Assembly (NCBI GenBank): GCA_017163975.1 | Contig: JAFFSR010000245.1 | Location: 1,999,001-2,063,000, forward strand | Source: Anastatus disparis | Taxonomy: Eukaryota > Arthropoda > Insecta > Hymenoptera > Eupelmidae | Length of the DNA: 64,000 bases | Direction of reading: 5' to 3' | Shown: positions 43,991-56,601 of the stretch, one piece after another | How positions within the stretch are numbered: position 1 is the first letter of the stretch | Layout: every line of letters starts with the position of its first letter | Made by a program: the position numbers and the translations under genes | The notes under the pieces: generated by a model | Database searches by the model: none | Told to the model about the DNA's origin: nothing | Seen by the model: only the letters and a program-made list of their open reading frames with translations

Positions 43991-44659
43991 TGTTACGAGC
44001 ACGCGCTCCAGCGCGTGAATCTGTTTAAATTACGCGCCGTAATCTAGTTATTAATTGGGAAAATGGCAAGAAGTTCTTAGTTATTGAGGCGCTGTATATC
44101 AGATGACGCGATATAAATAGGTCACGATCAGCCTCGCTCTCTCTCTTCTCTCCTGTGGCTCAGCGGCATGAGGACGCTCCTGGACTCGGCTCAACGACGT
44201 GCACCCAGCCTTGGCGTAAAGCCAGGTTCTTCAGCGGAAGAAAAGCATATTGTAAGAAAAGTTAGGAAGTTATCCTATTGGTGAATCGGTGCGTCGGTTC
44301 CTGGATGTAGAATTGCGTTGACGGCTACGGGAGATGATGAGCTGGCGCCGGGCCAACGTAGCATGTTACAGGTAGCGTACTTGTATTATAAAATTAATAT
44401 CCAAAGTCAAATTGTAACGCGCGTTTAGCAAAGAAATTAATCTTTCATAGAATTTTTGTATTCATAAAATGGCTGCTTGTGATGTGCGCGTTGTATTTTA
44501 TATTGTAATTTAGAATAATAAATTGAACTTTCTACTCGATCTCAATTTCAGTTGAGTCTTTTATTTGTAATGTTAAATACTTTATTAATATACAGTTTAT
44601 ATTGAATATATACCTAATTTCATAAAATATATATATCAAAATATAATAAAAATTTTACA
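43991..44659 (+). repeat. 5' LTR, 669 bp
   Basis: Starts TGTTACGAGCACGCG and ends AAAATTTTACA. It contains a TATA-like ATATAAATAG at 44111 and an AATAAA at 44517-44522. Compared with the 3' LTR it has 368 extra bases (44153-44520). The first base after the LTR is followed by the TGG of the primer-binding site. Confidence 0.93.
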
Positions 44660-44660
44660 A

Positions 44661-44678
44661 TGGCATCCAACGGGTTTA
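44661..44678 (+). other. Primer-binding site (tRNA 3' end complement)
   Basis: TGGCATCCAACGGGTTTA directly follows the 5' LTR; TGG complements the CCA of a tRNA. Which tRNA is not determined. Confidence 0.75.
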
Positions 44679-44793
44679 AAGCATTGATAGGATGTATCTT
44701 TCAGTGTTGAACTCATGCATGGAAAAATAAAGTAATATAAAAAAAAAAAAAAAAAAAACGTGTCGTGTTGTCTGGCTGTTTAAAGAAAAATTT

Positions 44794-46218
44794 CACTGAA
44801 AAAAGTTTTCACCTTAAAAACTAGTGCTAAATAATAGAAGGTTAAAATTGCGCGTTTTATAATGAAAAAAACCATGACAGTATCATTTTAATCAATGCTA
44901 GTTTTACTATTTTACCTTCTAAGGTCCAGCACATTGATTTTCAATGACTAGCACGGGTTTTTCCAGTGCCAACATCAAAATTTCAGTTCTGCGCATTAAC
45001 AGAGAAATTCTTAATGCATGGTATCAGTTTTTTCACAAAATCAACTTATTGCTATCATAAATAATCTTTCAAGTCAGTTATATTTTATTTATTTATACAT
45101 GTATGTATGTATGTATATATATATATATATACATGTCTGTGAAAACATAATGACAGAGTTTTATGTTCAAAGTTCAACAAGATTTCTTTTTCAAGAAAAG
45201 TTATTTAGTTATTTTAGTACGAAATTATACGTGAAAACTGGTCGAAACGAACTTGCAATTTTTTCTCATTTTTTTTATGTAACTTCTTATAAAAGTAACA
45301 TAGAGAAGCAGTACTCAAAATAAAGCTGAAGATTTGTGCTTTACATGATAAACTTAACAATAAAATTTAATATTTCTGAGCAACTCTGAAAAACAGTAAA
45401 CGCTTTAGACATGCACCTTTTATAAATTATAATTAATGATTACACATACTTTCATGTAAAATTATAAATTCTAAATGTATAGAAATATAAAATTGAAACT
45501 TCATAACATAATAAACTACTCTGTAATTTTTAAAATTTATTTTTACTATAATATTGAATATTTAGTGCATATATCAGTGTATAAACATGCAGCAATACGT
45601 TTTGTTAATTATAATGATATGATTACACATGAATTATGTAATTACAATTCTTAATTATTATACTTATAACTTTTTTTTATCAAATCTAATCTGATCATAA
45701 TAAATTTCAGTAGCCTAATATTTTTAGGTTAGAAACTTTTGATGTATATATATCAACGAAAATAAAGTATCATTTATTTAAGGTAATTTATATTTACACT
45801 TGAAAAGATTTGTTAATTCAGTGAGATTCCACTCATTTAATATTTTTTGTATAAAATTATCCATTTGGCAATTTTATTTCCTATGCAATAAATAGAAAAA
45901 CTTTTGTGTAAAACTTCACAATCGTGCACACTGCTACAATCGAAAATTCGTATACACAAACATACACCAGCGCCGTTATTTAACGTGCTCGGCACCCGAA
46001 AAAACCGTGCCAAAGGTGGCACTGTAAATTCACGCGTCAGTTATCGAAAATAAATATTTATAGCACTAAAAAATACTACACTGGTATGAATTTTATTTGT
46101 GCTGTCAATAGAGCGAAAAAAATTAATGCCATTCATTACTTTAGAACACACTAGCATTGGAATTTAAACATCTAATCGAATTTAGCATTAGTTTTACCGG
46201 TGAAAACTTTTTTCCGTG
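44794..46218. mobile_element. ~1.4-kb non-autonomous element in the Gypsy leader
   Basis: The ends CACTGAAAAAAGTTTTCACC and reversed CACGGAAAAAAGTTTTCACC, continuing to CTA(G/A)TGCTAAAT, form about 40 bp of inverted repeat. It accounts for most of the unusually long leader between primer-binding site and gag. Interior AT-rich without a gene. No clear target duplication. Confidence 0.75.
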
Positions 46219-47049
46219 TTCTTTTTGTGGCTTTTGAAAAGTTGAACAAGTTGTGACGAATATATTATACTATAGTATAGTTATTTATCTCAATAAAATT
46301 TGTATAAAGGTAGCATAAGTATTAAAAAAAGAAAAAATCACAAATTGTTCAAGATTAAAATTCTAAAAGTTAAAACTGTAAAATCACAAATTCTTTAAAG
46401 CTATAGATTGGGAATGTATATAATGTAATAAATACTTAAATTGATTTATGACTACAAAAACAAAACAGCGAGACAAGACGAACAGTAGTAACAGTGAAGT
46501 ATACATAGACATTGGGGGTGAATGTGTCTGACTAGATATAATTAAAGAAACAAAATATAAAGAGAATAAATCATTTAGACGCATTGACCATCAAGTGTAT
46601 TGTAACAAAAGATCGAAATTGGAAGGTCGTTAGCAAAATAATTTTGAGATGGTAATAAATGTCGGCGTGAAACAAGTTTTTTTTTGTTGATGGCGATAAA
46701 AGCAAAGACATGCAGGATAAATATTGAATTGAATAAAAAAAAAAACAGTTCACTGTAAATAGAATTGAAAATTAAACTGAGAATATTTGATCATAAATGG
46801 AACACTAAATTGAATTAAAAATATTTTACTAAAGATAACTGATATTTATGCGTTGTAATAGTTTTTTTTTGTAACACTTGCTTCCATTAAGTGTTAATCA
46901 AAAAACAATAATAAGATTATAGTTGCATAAATTGGTGAATGAATAAACATAAAATTATAACGAAATCGGGACGCGTGTCAAAACAAAAATATAATAATTT
47001 AAACTTCAATAAAACATTAACTAATTCAAAAAAATTTCAAAATAAAATC

Positions 47050-48272
47050 ATGCTTAGTGACGAGGAACAACGTAGGCCCAAGCAGAGGCCCAAAGATTGG
47101 CAGTGGCGCAGCAAATAGAAAGAGATCAGTTACAAAGTGGGAAGGATGGTGATATTCAAGCCATAATACACGCAAGTCAAGGCAATGGAGATGAGCGAGA
47201 TGGACAGCTCGCAGATAATGCCGAACAACAGAGACGCGCGGCCGAAGAAAAAGAGAGGGAACGACAGCGGTGCGAACGAGAAGGAAATGAGACACGCAAC
47301 ACACAAACACAAGTAAGGTATGACGAAGTAACCGAAACGATAATGCGTCAACATCGCGAATTACAGGGTCTCTTAAAGCGATTAAATCAAAATTTAAATT
47401 ATGACGAGCGTATTCGCACAAATATAGTTAGACAAAACAACAGGGAAAATAACGAAAATTTTAGCGTACAACAGATCGGTGAGATTGTAAGTGCAGTTAG
47501 TGGTAACAATATTGAAATTAAAATTCCGAAATTTTCTGACGAATTAGAAAGAAATCCGCGATTGTTATTAGAGGAGCTCGAGCGTTATTTTCGGGTAAAA
47601 AATATTAACGTAGAATCAAAAAAATTAATGATGGCTGAACATGCATTAGAAGGAAAAGCTCGTATTTGGATAGGATATAGAGGAACTAATATTAGTACAT
47701 TTCAACAGTTTAAAGAAGAATTTCTTGCAGAATTTTATTCAGTGCCAATTCGTGTAAAAGTAGAAAATAGATGGCATGCGCGGCGATATGATTACAATGA
47801 CGGTTCGCTCCAGTCTTATTTTTATGAGCAATTGAGAGAATCGGAATTCTTCAAGCCAAAAGTATCTGAATATAAAAGAAACTATAACATTATACAGCAA
47901 CTTCCGTTTAAAATTAAAGAAAATTTAAGTACAGTTAATTGCGCGGATACCAGTGCGGTTGTACAAGCGATAGCGCAGCTCGACAGTGTGTATAAAGAAA
48001 ATCAATTTAAAAATAAAGGTTATAACCAACAAAATATGCAAATAAGACAAATGCAGACGCACAATGAACCTTTTCGAGATAACAGGAATTTTTATAATAA
48101 TAGAAACGGTTGGAATCAACGTAATTACAATAGAAATAAAAGATATCCACCATTTAGGAATTATAGAAATGATCACAAACCGTTTCATATGCCTGATACA
48201 CGATATCCACCGCCTAGTAATATATCGATGCCTAATAATAGTAATAATAATTCGAGTAATTTAAACCGATAA
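47050..48272 (+). pseudogene. Gypsy gag
   Basis: The long open part (47097-48272) encodes a retrotransposon gag. It has a charged, Glu/Gln/Arg-rich N-terminus (EEKERERQRCEREGNE), the capsid core (IPKFSDELERNPRLLLEELE, ALEGKARIWIG, FKEEFLAEFYS), and a C-terminus rich in Asn/Arg/Tyr in place of CCHC knuckles. No ATG lies at its start. An ATG at 47050 opens in another frame and would need a one-base shift near 47070, so I read a small frameshift there; otherwise gag is intact. Gag forms the particle that packages element RNA. It is followed after 8 bases by the pol frame. Confidence 0.82.
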
Positions 48273-48568
48273 TCGACGCGATGAGTCAGGGTCCATCACC
48301 GTGCCGTGATGATTTTGATTTAATTAATGATTTGCAAAATGACATTATTAATGGAGAAAAGGACCTAAAAGAGTTAAAAAAAAGGTATGAAAGACCGCGG
48401 TGTCCACACGTAAAGATTGAAATCATCAATGTAAATAAAAAAGAAATAGTTTGGGCTCTTGTCGATTCTGGTAGTTATATTACGTGCATATCAGAAAATT
48501 TTTATAAGAAAATAATTAAAGAAAATTACTTTGAAGAACTTCCGGTAAACAACACTATAGTCTCTGTA

Positions 48569-48816
48569 CACTGATAGAAGTCTTAGCGGACTGCCTGCTA
48601 AGAGGGGAGGTGTGCAGTCCGCTCATACTCAGCGGTAAACAGCAAGAGAAATGTTGGCGTTTTGAATCCCAACGAGCTGCGCGCGCACGGTCGGTGGCTT
48701 TCAAAACGCTAACACTTTATTTCTATTTACCAAAAGTTTTCAAGCGTACTGCGCACGCTTGTAGTATACTGCGCACTCACACTTCGGCATGCAGTATACA
48801 AAAAGTTCTTTCAGTG
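48569..48816. mobile_element. TA-flanked MITE in the Gypsy protease, 248 bp
   Basis: TA at 48567-48568 and 48817-48818; inverted ends CACTGATAGAAGTC and reversed CACTGAAAGAACTT. More GC-rich than its host. Removing it plus one TA leaves the protease frame open across the junction. Confidence 0.88.
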
Positions 48817-51214
48817 TAGCCATTGGAAAAAAATCTACGCAAATAAAACGACAAATCTGGATTGAATTTGAAATTAAGGGTTATCGTGGCGCGCATTCAT
48901 TTTTAATAATACCACATTTGGTGGCTGATATGATTTTGGGTGATGATTGGCACTGGAAGAATTCTTTAAATTTAAATTATAAATTGGGTAAAATAGCCAT
49001 TAATAACAAGATTTTAAGCAGGGATTCAGTTCTGTTCGAGCGAGGTGCTTCGGGTAAGCTTGCTCAAATAAAAAAAGACGATGTCACATACGTTTTCGTG
49101 ATTAAAGAAGATGATTGTAAATATAATCTTATAGATAATAATAAAAAATCAGATGATATAAATAATGAAAAAAGTGTGAATATGATAGTTAATGAAAAAA
49201 GTGTGAATATGATAAGTAATGAAAAAAATAATGAATTGGTGAATAATAATAATAAAAGTGAGTGTATTAACACAAATGATGTTTATAATGAAGTAAATAA
49301 TGATAATGGTAATAGTGAAGTGAAAAGTTATGATGATATGATAAATACTAATAGAATAATAGAAAATGAAACATATGATGATGAAAAGGATGATGAAAAT
49401 GATGTTGAAATTATTAATCAGGAAAATAATAATCATAAAGTAAAAAATAAAAACAATATTAACATGAAAAAAATTATGATTCAAGAAATAGTGTGAGTGA
49501 AAGTGAAGTAAATAATAATAAAAAAATAATAAGTAATAATATAAAAGTTTGTGAATACGAGATAGTTTATGATACGGAAAAACAAATATTCAATGAAAAC
49601 GTGTGTAATGAAGTGACAGTGAATGCAATGTACGATGATAATAGTGCAATAAATAGTAAAAACAACATAAATGAGAACAATCAAATAGAGCAAAGCTTGC
49701 GCGAGGAATTCCGAACGACTGCGCGTAAGCTAACAGAACTTGATGAATCGCAGAAGGAGATTTTTTTTAATTGTCTATGGAAAAATAGAACAGTTTTTAT
49801 GGAAAAACAAGGATCAGCGATAGGTTATCAACATTGTTTGAAATTAACATCTGACAAGCCCGTCGTAAAGCGAAATTATCCAGTCTCATTTGCTCTTCGT
49901 GATGAAGTCATGAAGGCTATCGACGAGATGCTTCGTTTAGATATAATAGAAAAAGCCGCTAGCCCATTTTGTAATCCGATTCGCATAGTAAAAAAAGCTA
50001 ATGGAAGGGTAAGAGCGTGTTTGGATGCAAGACAATTAAATAAGGTTATTGAAAACGATTTGGAATCACCACCTTTAATTAGCTAATTACTACAAAAATA
50101 TCAAAGAGCACAATATTTTTCGAAAATAGATTTATCACATGGCTATTAGCAGATTCAATTACAAAAAGAATCGCGCAAATTGACTGCATTTCTATTTAAT
50201 AACACTCAGTACCAGTATAAGAGAATACCTTTTGGAATTAGAACTGCGGGAGCAGGATTCATTCGTGTGTTAAAGAATGCATTAGCGGAGATTGCAATGA
50301 TCAAAGAAATGGCAATGTACATAGATGATTTGTTGATAGGATACAAAACATTTCAAGAGTACATTAATCTACTAAAGGCAATTTTCGAAAGATTAATAAA
50401 AAACAACTTTACATTGAATTTTGAAAAGTGTATCTTTTTCCAGAGAAGTATAAGTTTCTTGGGATTCATTCTCTCACCTGCGGGTATAACTCCTCATCCA
50501 GATAGACTCAAAGATATTCGTGATTTCGAGCAACCAAAGAACAAGACGCAACTGCAAAGCTTTTTAGGAATATGTAATTACTATCGACAATTCATTATCA
50601 CTCATAGTCGGGATCCATTAAGAGAATTATTGAAAAAAGATACAAACTGGAAATGGACTCAAATAGAAGCAGAAGCTTTTCAAACATTAAAAGAACATTT
50701 CTTGAATCACGTAAGTCTGAGTCATATAATACCGGGCGCGCAGTATAAAATTCAATCTGATGCAAGCGATCATGGCGTAGGCGCGGTGTTATATCAAATT
50801 AACGATAAAAGCGATAAATGTCTGATTTCTGTAGTATCGAGATGCTTGGCAATGCGAGCTAAGATGTTCGTAATGCGAGCTTATAACAGAACATAAAGCC
50901 TTAACGTTTTTAGAATCAACGAATTTTCAAAATGCAAGACTGATGCGTTGGAGTTTGCTGCTGCAGCAATATTCTTTTAAGATCGCATACTGTAAAGGGG
51001 AGGAGAATATATTCGCAGATTTTTTAAGTAGGAACTCAAAGGGGAAATTTGTCACAGAAAATGAAAATAAATATCTAATAGCAACCATTCAGAGATGCAT
51101 CTTGCCAGAATTCGGAAAGGAAGAACCATCAAATATCACTCTTGAAGGCCGAAAAACTTGACAGGGAAATATTTCGCATGATTGGTACTCAAGAGATTCA
51201 AGATAAAGGTTTAA

Positions 51215-51591
51215 GAAGGGGCCGAACTGTCTTTGTCTAATAGCATTTTTCATCATTTATGTAAACACTATCCGGTATAACAAGAAAAAAATAGCAGCCC
51301 CCGCTAGATATTAGAATAATTTGTAAATTTCGTAATAACAACTAAATTTTTTACCGCATAGTTTTTGACTAATTAGAGACCTACTAGCAATCTAGAATAT
51401 AACCTATCTTCTTTTGGTAGATCTCTAATTATTCAAAAACTACGCAGTGAAAAAATTTGGATGTTATTACAAAATTTACTTATTATACTAATATCTAGCG
51501 GGGGCTGCTATTTTTTTCTTGTTATACCGGACAGTGTTTACATAAATGATGAAAAACGCTATTAGACAAAGACAGATGGTTCGGCCCCTTC
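51215..51591. mobile_element. TTAA palindromic MITE (related family) in Gypsy pol, 377 bp
   Basis: TTAA at 51211-51214 and 51592-51595. The ends are GAAGGGGCCGAACTGTCTTT and inverse, with the subterminal CTGTCTTTGTCTAAT motif of the other TTAA palindromes. Perfect-looking long arms (CAAGAAAAAAATAGCAGCCC and inverse). Confidence 0.92.
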
Positions 51592-52753
51592 TTAAGATGT
51601 ATTTTCGAAGAGGTAAAGAATAACAATAAAATTCAAAATTTTCAAATTTATAAAAACACTGTTTCAAAAAGACAATAAGTCAGAAAATTGAAGATTAGTA
51701 ATACCGCAAAATTTAACGAAAATAGTCATTAAAAATACGCACGAGAAACTAGGCCATCCAGGTGTATTCAAAACACTAAAATATCTTTGTCAGTATTATT
51801 ACTGGAAGAAAATGCGAGCAGAAGTTAAAAGTTTCATAGCAAAATGTGACATATGTCAACGAGTGAAATATCCCACATTTGCGATGGAGGGGGAGTTTGC
51901 ATGGGTAAGTGCGCATAAGCCTAGCGAACTTGCAACCTTAGACTTTTACGGCCTGCTTCCTCCTGCTCGTGCAGGAATGCAATATATATTAGTTATTACT
52001 GATGCATTTTCTAAGTACACCTGTTTGTATGCTTTAAAGCGTGCTACAACAGCAGTTAGTTTAAAAAAAATTATTGATAAATATATCCCACGGTGTGGCA
52101 AGCCTGAGAAAATACTCAGAGACCACGGCAGTCAATTTACTTCGCCAAATTGGAAAACAACGCTAGAGTCACAGGGAATTCGTGTTTTATTTAGTTCAGT
52201 TAGATACCCGCAATCTAATCCAACAGAAAGAGTAATGCGTGAACTTGGTCGTCTCTTTAGAACCACATGTCCAGAACGGCATACTGCATGGGTGAATTAT
52301 CTACCAGATATAGAGAAAATATTAAACATAACAGTTCATCATAGTACAGGATTTACCCCAGAAGAGGCTAATTTTGGAACTCGACACGATGACGACGAAA
52401 TTTTAAAAATGGTTCAGTATCCACCGTTTAAAGCAACACCTCATGTTGATATTATTAGTCGAGTACAGGAAAATTTAAAGAAAAGTTACGAGACCAGATG
52501 TAAACAACAAAAAACGATTTCAAGAGTACTGATAGAGGTAGGTGATCTAGTGCTTCTTCGAGTACGTCATTCATCGAATGCTAATGATAGAGCCACTCAT
52601 AAGTTTTACCCGCTATACCAGGGACCGTATAGAGTCGTTCAAGCTCTCGGGAATAACGCGTTTGTATTAAGTCAATGTAATGATGAAAGCCAAGTTAAGG
52701 GCACTTACAATCGCACTAATCTTAGAAAATATTATGAAAGCGAAAAAGTTTGA

Positions 52754-53415
52754 TCCTAAAAATAAAAATAAAATTTGTATCTTTGTGGTTAGTTGATGTC
52801 TATTAGTAAAAAGAAATAAAATATGATGACGATGCGACTAATAGTCTAGTTGTATGTATGTATATAGTGCATGAATGTAGTAATGTAAGATGTAAATATG
52901 TCATAACGTAGGATAAGGAATAGAGAGAAATAGGCTATTGATGGAATTTCTTCTTAACTTGCACACCTGATGTTGAGTGGTAATTGTGAATATGATTTGC
53001 GTGAATGGGAAGATGGTCTGTTCTTTAGGCGTATTCTTCGATGGACCATTTTTCGGTTTACGCGGTCATGTGATTTAATTGTAGTTAATATTAGGATATC
53101 ATGCTGCAAGAGAGGTTATTTGGTATGAATGGCATTGTTTCTTTTATGTATATATGTATATAAATTTTAGGTAAGAATAAAAAAAATTGTAATTGTGCGC
53201 GCAATCTCTTGTAGAAAAAAAAAATGTATGATAAAGTGCAGTGGCATTTTAGCCATCTTTCTTTAATAAACTCAATGAGAACACAATCATTTTAGTATGA
53301 AAACAATTTTTATGTAAAATAGAAGTAAGTGGCGATTAATCATATAACTCATTAGAAATAAGTATCATATGTGTATAATATTGTTTTTCGAAAGTTCAAA
53401 TTGCATTTACCCTTT
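52754..53415. other. Gypsy non-coding region before the 3' LTR
   Basis: No envelope or other frame; AT-rich with TATGTATG-type repeats. Confidence 0.6.
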
Positions 53416-53431
53416 CGAAAAGAGGGGAAAT
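53416..53431 (+). other. Polypurine tract
   Basis: AAAAGAGGGGAAAT directly precedes the 3' LTR; primes plus-strand DNA synthesis in this family. Confidence 0.85.
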
Positions 53432-53732
53432 TGTAACGAGCACGCGCTCCAGCACGTGGATCTGTTTAAATTACGCGCCGTAATCTAGTTATCAATTGGG
53501 AAAATGGCAAGAAGTTCTTAGTTATTGAGACACTGTATATCAGATGACGTGATATAAATAGGTCACGATCAGCCTCGCTCTCTCTCTTCTCTCAATTGAA
53601 CTTTCTACTCGATCTTAATTTCAGTTGAGTCTTTTATTTGTAATGTTAAATACTTTATTAATATACAGTTTATATTGAATATATACCTAATTTCATAAAA
53701 TATATATATCAAAATATAATAAAAATTTTACA
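53432..53732 (+). repeat. 3' LTR, 301 bp (368 bp shorter than the 5' LTR)
   Basis: Matches the 5' LTR closely from TGTAACGAGC to CTTCTCTC, then jumps to AATTGAACTTTC, skipping the counterpart of 44153-44520, which includes the AATAAA. The TATA-like box (about 53552) is kept. Confidence 0.93.
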
Positions 53733-53736
53733 GCAT

Positions 53737-54899
53737 CTATTCACTAAAAAAAAGAGCTTGTGTTGTTTGTGCGTCAAATAAAACGGCTAGTTGTTTCGTG
53801 GTTTCTGCATTGTGCGCGAGTGAATGATAAATGCGTAAATATAAGGAATATTTAATCTAAAATCACTCGTATCTTTTCTCTTTCCCTCATGTGATATGAT
53901 GTATTAAATGCAACAAATGCAGAGGTAACGAAATTTTGAAACGAGAAAGAGAGGGGAAAACTAATTCGCGCAACATCCCGTCATAGTAATCTACTTTCCG
54001 AGTTCGTTCTTTAATCAATAAACAAATTTAACCGCATTTTTACGTGCACGCGTAATAAAAATATAAGCAATTTGTAAAAAAATAAAACAATATAACCTGT
54101 ATTTTTTGTATGATAAAACAAAGGAGGTAAATGCTTCTTGTGATCGGCTATTCTATGCGGTGGCGGATACCGGTAGTACGAGTGTGTTGACAACAAGAAC
54201 GAATACGAATTTGGCAATGATGGAACAAATTTAAAATAGTTTGTGAATATGATCAAAAACTTATTGTTGCCTTGACTATCAGTAAGTAGCCTCCTTATGA
54301 ACAAGATATAGATAGAATTATCAAAATTTAACCTACAAACGTGATTATAATAGTATTTTTATTGAAACGTTCGTATTTATAAACTTCAGTCTACCTTGGT
54401 GATAAATTAAATTCATGTATATTGGATTTCTGTTCTGAGCCAGGTATAAAGGATTGTTTATACCTTACCAACTCTTCGAATATTATTTTGAAATGATTCT
54501 ATTGGTTCACTCTTATTTTAAAAGAGAATTTACATCCAGCAGTTTCAAAGATCTATGTAGACAATGGACAAGATTAATATAATACTTTCCAGTTCTTATT
54601 GAAATACTCTCATAGTTGATAAATGATCACCACACCTACACGCTGATTCAAAAGTATTGTCAGAAGCTAAAAACAGTAAAGAAATTTTATATCAAGAGTT
54701 ATCTTTAGCAACACATTTTCGGTTAGTTGCTATTACTTTTAAATTAAAATAAAAAGAATGGTAATCTTGCCAAAAGAATGTTTGATAAACTTGTTACTAC
54801 TATCGATTTTCAGTTACAAGTGTGGGTACAGGTTTTAATGAAAAATTCTAATAAACAAACCTACTCGTAGAGAAGATAAAAAACAAGGCTAGCGAAAAA
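53737..54899. other. Spacer, including possible 5' UTR of the G-alpha retrocopy
   Basis: No gene seen. The last ~150 bp before 54900 may be the copied 5' UTR of the retropseudogene. Confidence 0.4.
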
Positions 54900-56601
54900 A
54901 TGGCCTATGTAGCAAATTCTCATGATCAAAAAGTTGCAGTTGAAAGATCAAAGAAGATTGATAAAGGACTTCATACTAATAAAGAAAAGTTTGTCAATGA
55001 AGTTAAATTATTTCTACTTGAGATTGAAGAATCTGGCAAATCTACAATTGCAAAAGAAATAAAAATAATTAATTAAACTGGCTATAATCAAGAAGAATGC
55101 AAACAATATAAGGTAGTTGTACACAGTAATACCATTCAATATTTGATGACAATAATACAAGTCATGTGACAGTTAAAAATAAATTCTGCAGATTTTAGTA
55201 GAGTTGATGTTGCTAGACAGCTTGTTACAATAGCAACATCTATTGAAGAAAGAAAGTTCAATAATGAGTTAGTACATTCAATGAAAAGTTTACCATTGAT
55301 GCTGGGGTTCCATATTGCTAACACATATCTAAGAATATGAATTAAATGATTCTGCAGTTTATTATTTACATGCATTAGATGGTATTACTTAATTAAAGCA
55401 CTTTCGAATTCAATCAAATGTTATATATACCACAATTAGAACTACTAAAATTGTGGAAACACGTTTTACTTTCAATGGACTGCAATTTAAGATGTTAAAT
55501 CTTACAAGGAAAGGTCCCCCACCTCCGGAAAATGGATTCGGCTGAAACTGCAAGATATGATTTTTTGATGAAAAAAAATTAACCCGTGTTTTTTCTTTTT
55601 GTCGAATAGGCCTCCTGGACAAAAATATAGACATTTTTTCGAATATATAGTAAAATGAAGCCTTTATAAGACTCTTACAAAAAAATACATAAAAGATGAA
55701 ATCAAGTGTAAATCAAATGCTTTGATTTGATCTTTGTTGCATTAAAAAAGCTTTAGTGGTTCAAAAGTTACAGGTAATTAAAATAGGCTAATGAAATAGC
55801 GTAAAAATTGATTTTTTATATGCTTAAAAAATTAAAAAATATGTAGTAATTTTCAATAAAGCATAACTTTTGAACCATTAAATCTTTTTTAATGTAACAG
55901 AGCTTAAGGCTGATTCCATTTCAAATCGAACAGTCAGTATACACTCAAGTCACCAATTACTGCGCTAATGGAGTATGTTATTCTACCCTAAAAATAAGGG
56001 TATACGTATTTTTTTATTTTGCTGAAATATCAAAATTGCATCAGATATGCACTTTTGAAAATTGCATACGAAAACTAAATGTTAAAACTGAAAATGTTGA
56101 GAATAAATTTAGAGGGCTATCGTTTTACCAATTTTCAATGAATTTTGGTAAACCTTATTTTGTTTTATTATGTTTTAAGCCCTCTTTAATTCAGTGCAAG
56201 AAATTTCAAAAAAGACTAAAAAATGACTAAGATATGTGCATTTTACCAAAAAATGCACTTTTTATGCACATGCATTTTTCTCGAAAAATCCATTTTTTTT
56301 TTTTGCTGAAATTTTTTGTGCTCATAGAGGACCAAATTACCTATCTAATGGTACTTTGTTGATCCCGTACTTATTTGTTTGAAGCGAGAAAAAAAATTCA
56401 CAAATTTTATTGGTAAAAAATTTTTGTATATACGTTCGGAAATTTTAAGCAAAGTAGATTTAAACACTATCCTTTTTTTAGCATTACCCAGGAACAACGA
56501 CGTGGACGTAGAAGGTTTCTGTTTCCTTCAGGGTGCTTTTTTAAAGTGAGTTCCCCTTGCCTCTCACTGTTGGGATGCGTCAAAAATATAATTATAAATA
56601 A

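Larger units (their letters stand above)
48281..52753 (+). pseudogene. Gypsy pol: protease, RT, RNase H, integrase (broken)
   Basis: The protease active site VDSGS is at about 48460; the protease is split by a TA-flanked MITE (48569-48816) and resumes with IILGD-like MILGDDWHW. A long Asn/Asp/Glu-rich linker (49130-49680) follows, containing a stop at 49494-49496. The RT has NPIRIVKKANGRVRACLDAR, stops at 50084 and about 50148, then FGIRTAGAGF and the catalytic YIDDLL (about 50320). RNase H shows SDASDHGVGAVLYQ (about 50757), then a frameshift with apparent internal deletion near 50885 before EHKALTFL. A TTAA element sits between RNase H and integrase. The integrase (about 51720-52753) keeps the HHCC zinc finger (HEKLGH, CDICQ), the D-D-E residues (TLDFYG, LRDHGSQF, NPTERVMRE) and a GPY-type end (YQGPYRVV). 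The 313-residue integrase part is uninterrupted from 51812. Confidence 0.92.
43991..53732 (+). mobile_element. Ty3/Gypsy LTR retrotransposon, full length, inactive
   Basis: Bounded by GCAT duplications (43987-43990 and 53733-53736), with LTRs that start TG and end CA, a primer-binding site, gag, pol in the order protease, RT, RNase H, integrase, and a polypurine tract. No envelope gene is seen. Internal insertions lie at 44794-46218, 48569-48816 and 51215-51591, and pol has several stops. Confidence 0.93.

Noticed and set aside
47026..47421. 131-residue minus-strand frame opposite gag
   Set aside because: It is the antisense shadow of the charged gag N-terminus.
49064..49693. Minus-strand Ile/Phe-rich frames within pol
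   Set aside because: Antisense of the Asn/Asp-rich linker (AAT/GAT codons) of the Gypsy polyprotein.
54011..54304. 97-residue minus-strand frame after the Gypsy element
   Set aside because: No recognisable motif; composition like random AT-rich DNA, no splice or promoter support.
56036..56230. 64-residue frame identical to one at 59314-59661 on the other strand
   Set aside because: It lies in the terminal inverted repeat of the transposon; identity reflects the repeat, not a gene.
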